Assembly: GCA_019671135.1 (NCBI GenBank)
Contig: JAHRHY010000020.1
Location: 62,001 to 126,000 of the forward strand
Direction: 5' to 3'
Origin: Linnemannia hyalina
Taxonomy: Eukaryota > Mortierellomycota > Mortierellomycetes > Mortierellales > Mortierellaceae
DNA: 64,000 nt
How positions within the stretch are numbered: position 1 is the first letter of the stretch; every line of letters starts with the position of its first letter. The notes under the pieces are model-generated. The model made no database searches. It worked only from the letters and a program-made list of their open reading frames with translations, and was not told the DNA's origin. Made by a program: the position numbers and the translations under genes. Below are positions 62,826 to 64,000 of the stretch, one piece after another.

Positions 62826-64000
62826 ATGACTCAAACCACGTCCGAACCGCCACGACCGGCAGACATCCCAACAGCATGTAACATACTCCTCATCGGCGAG
62901 ACCCAGGCTGGCAAGAGCACATTCGTTGAGGCCGTTAGACAGTACACCAACCCGAGCTACACCATTGACAAGACCAAAATCGGAACAGGCACCGTGTCAT
63001 TCACAAAAGAGGTCGCTCGCACTCGTGTTTATACTGATCTCCCAAGCTACAACGTCATCGAAAAGTCAAAGGGCGTCCCCGTCGGTGCATACCCTTCACC
63101 ACCAAAAGTCATCAACACAGATGCCCTCATGGACGAGGAAACGAGTTGGGAAGACTATGAAGAAAGGATCAATAGGCGCCGAGGCCTGACGTTGGAAAGG
63201 GTGGCTCCTCATCCGAGAACCCAGTACCAGTTCGACTTGTTTGATACTCCAGGACTCAATGATACCAACGGCGAAGATGAAGTCCACGTCAACACGATCT
63301 TCCGAGCCTTGAAGCGCCTGGATAAGATCCATCTGGTCCTCGTCATGGTTGGCCCAAATCCATTCACACCTAGCTTCCAGAACGCACTCAAATGTTACAT
63401 GGATATCTTTCCCGAGTTTCAAGGCGTGATTGCGTTCATACATACCAAGGTTGACTGCACTGGCTTGCATCCCCAGCGAACGGACTTTCACCGCAAGCTC
63501 GAGGAGAAGAAGAGGTTCCTTCACGAAATTATGGGACGCAGCAACTGCCAGCACTTTGTGATCGATTGCGACTTTGAGTCGACCAAGCCCATTCGGGCTA
63601 GCATTACTCTCAACACAATTCGACGAATCTTGTCCTTGGCGCCTTACAACGAGCCCGTCAGCATCAACAAGCACTCCTTGCACAAGACCGCCAAGATGAT
63701 GGCCATGGACAGGATCATTGCCAACAAGTACTCTGCTATGATCCAGGCGATTGTGATGACTCTCAGCACAAAGGACGCTCTCCAAGGAAGCATCCTACAG
63801 AAAGTCTACGAGCTCAAGACAAATCTGAACACTCTGCGAGCGGAAAAGAGGGACGGAGAAGAGCTCCTTGCCGCATACGACACGCAAGAGCCTGTGATGA
63901 TCCACGAGGGCCGATTCGACGAGCAGTGGAGAATGGTCCACATCAACCGTCCTCACCAGATGTTTTTCCCCAATCAAGAACACACGATTCACAAGGTCGC
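62826..64000 (+). CDS. G-domain GTPase (partial, runs off the window)
   Basis: Start MTQTTSEPPRPADIP, preceded by an intron 62743-62817 (GTAAGT...CAATAG). P-loop GETQAGKST (about 24-32), switch II DTPGLNDT (about 140), HTKVD (G4, about 203), and IDCDFESTKPIR further on, all colinear with the paralogue at 59862-60851. The frame is open to the window end, at 391 codons so far, longer than the paralogue. It is likely the intact representative of this family here. Membership of AIG1-like/TRAFAC GTPases is inferred from motifs and neighbours. Confidence 0.82.
   Translation, partial: MTQTTSEPPRPADIPTACNILLIGETQAGKSTFVEAVRQYTNPSYTIDKTKIGTGTVSFTKEVARTRVYTDLPSYNVIEKSKGVPVGAYPSPPKVINTDALMDEETSWEDYEERINRRRGLTLERVAPHPRTQYQFDLFDTPGLNDTNGEDEVHVNTIFRALKRLDKIHLVLVMVGPNPFTPSFQNALKCYMDIFPEFQGVIAFIHTKVDCTGLHPQRTDFHRKLEEKKRFLHEIMGRSNCQHFVIDCDFESTKPIRASITLNTIRRILSLAPYNEPVSINKHSLHKTAKMMAMDRIIANKYSAMIQAIVMTLSTKDALQGSILQKVYELKTNLNTLRAEKRDGEELLAAYDTQEPVMIHEGRFDEQWRMVHINRPHQMFFPNQEHTIHKV

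Noticed and set aside
1..64000. CRISPR arrays, operons, bacterial insertion sequences
   Set aside because: No regularly spaced repeats with unique spacers were found. The introns and retroelement types are eukaryotic.

Overview
This is a eukaryotic, fungal window, most likely from an early-diverging (Mucoromycota/Mortierella-like) fungus. The evidence is short GT-AG introns of about 75-130 bp with recognisable branch points, chromodomain gypsy and DIRS retroelements, many Crinkler (CRN)-type effector relics, AIG1-like GTPases and a METTL7-like methyltransferase. The phylum is an inference from family content and balanced base composition. No prokaryotic operons, CRISPR arrays or tRNA genes were recognised.

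Layout. 1-2.5 kb: two solo LTRs with target-site duplications and a CRN scrap. 2.5-11.9 kb: a multi-exon gene ending in an intein/Hint-like start, cut by a full-length chromodomain Ty3/gypsy element with identical 160-bp LTRs, then a possible distal piece of the same gene. 11.9-19.5 kb: two decayed CRN loci, a Tc1 fragment, LTR debris and a broken Mucoromycota-type hypothetical gene. 20-24.5 kb: a small intact gene, degenerate 28S rRNA pieces and several solo LTRs, one inside another. 24.5-38.3 kb: two nearly identical DIRS elements (minus strand) around a 28S rRNA 3' fragment (itself hit by a solo LTR and an 859-bp palindromic MITE), a CRN locus cut by a Tc1 element, and a small intact gene. 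38.3-41.3 kb: a decayed DDE transposon. 41.5-42 kb: a tiny secreted cysteine-containing protein with TATA box and 5'UTR intron. 43.9-50.7 kb: a decayed third DIRS copy, an intact hypothetical gene and a fourth DIRS fragment. 51-64 kb: the most gene-rich part, with a two-helix-hairpin membrane protein, a CRN header pseudogene, a LINE fragment, an intact two-exon methyltransferase and a cluster of four AIG1-like/G-domain GTPases.

Most of the sequence is layered transposon insertion into effector genes and rDNA-derived DNA. The apparently intact host genes are short, and several carry an intron just upstream of the start codon. The most unusual observations are: a DIRS lineage with intact RT but no recognisable tyrosine recombinase in any copy; repeated insertions into the same 28S segment around the sarcin-ricin loop; a series of related introns sharing both ends in the Hint gene; and the Hint block itself, with Gly where the nucleophile should be.
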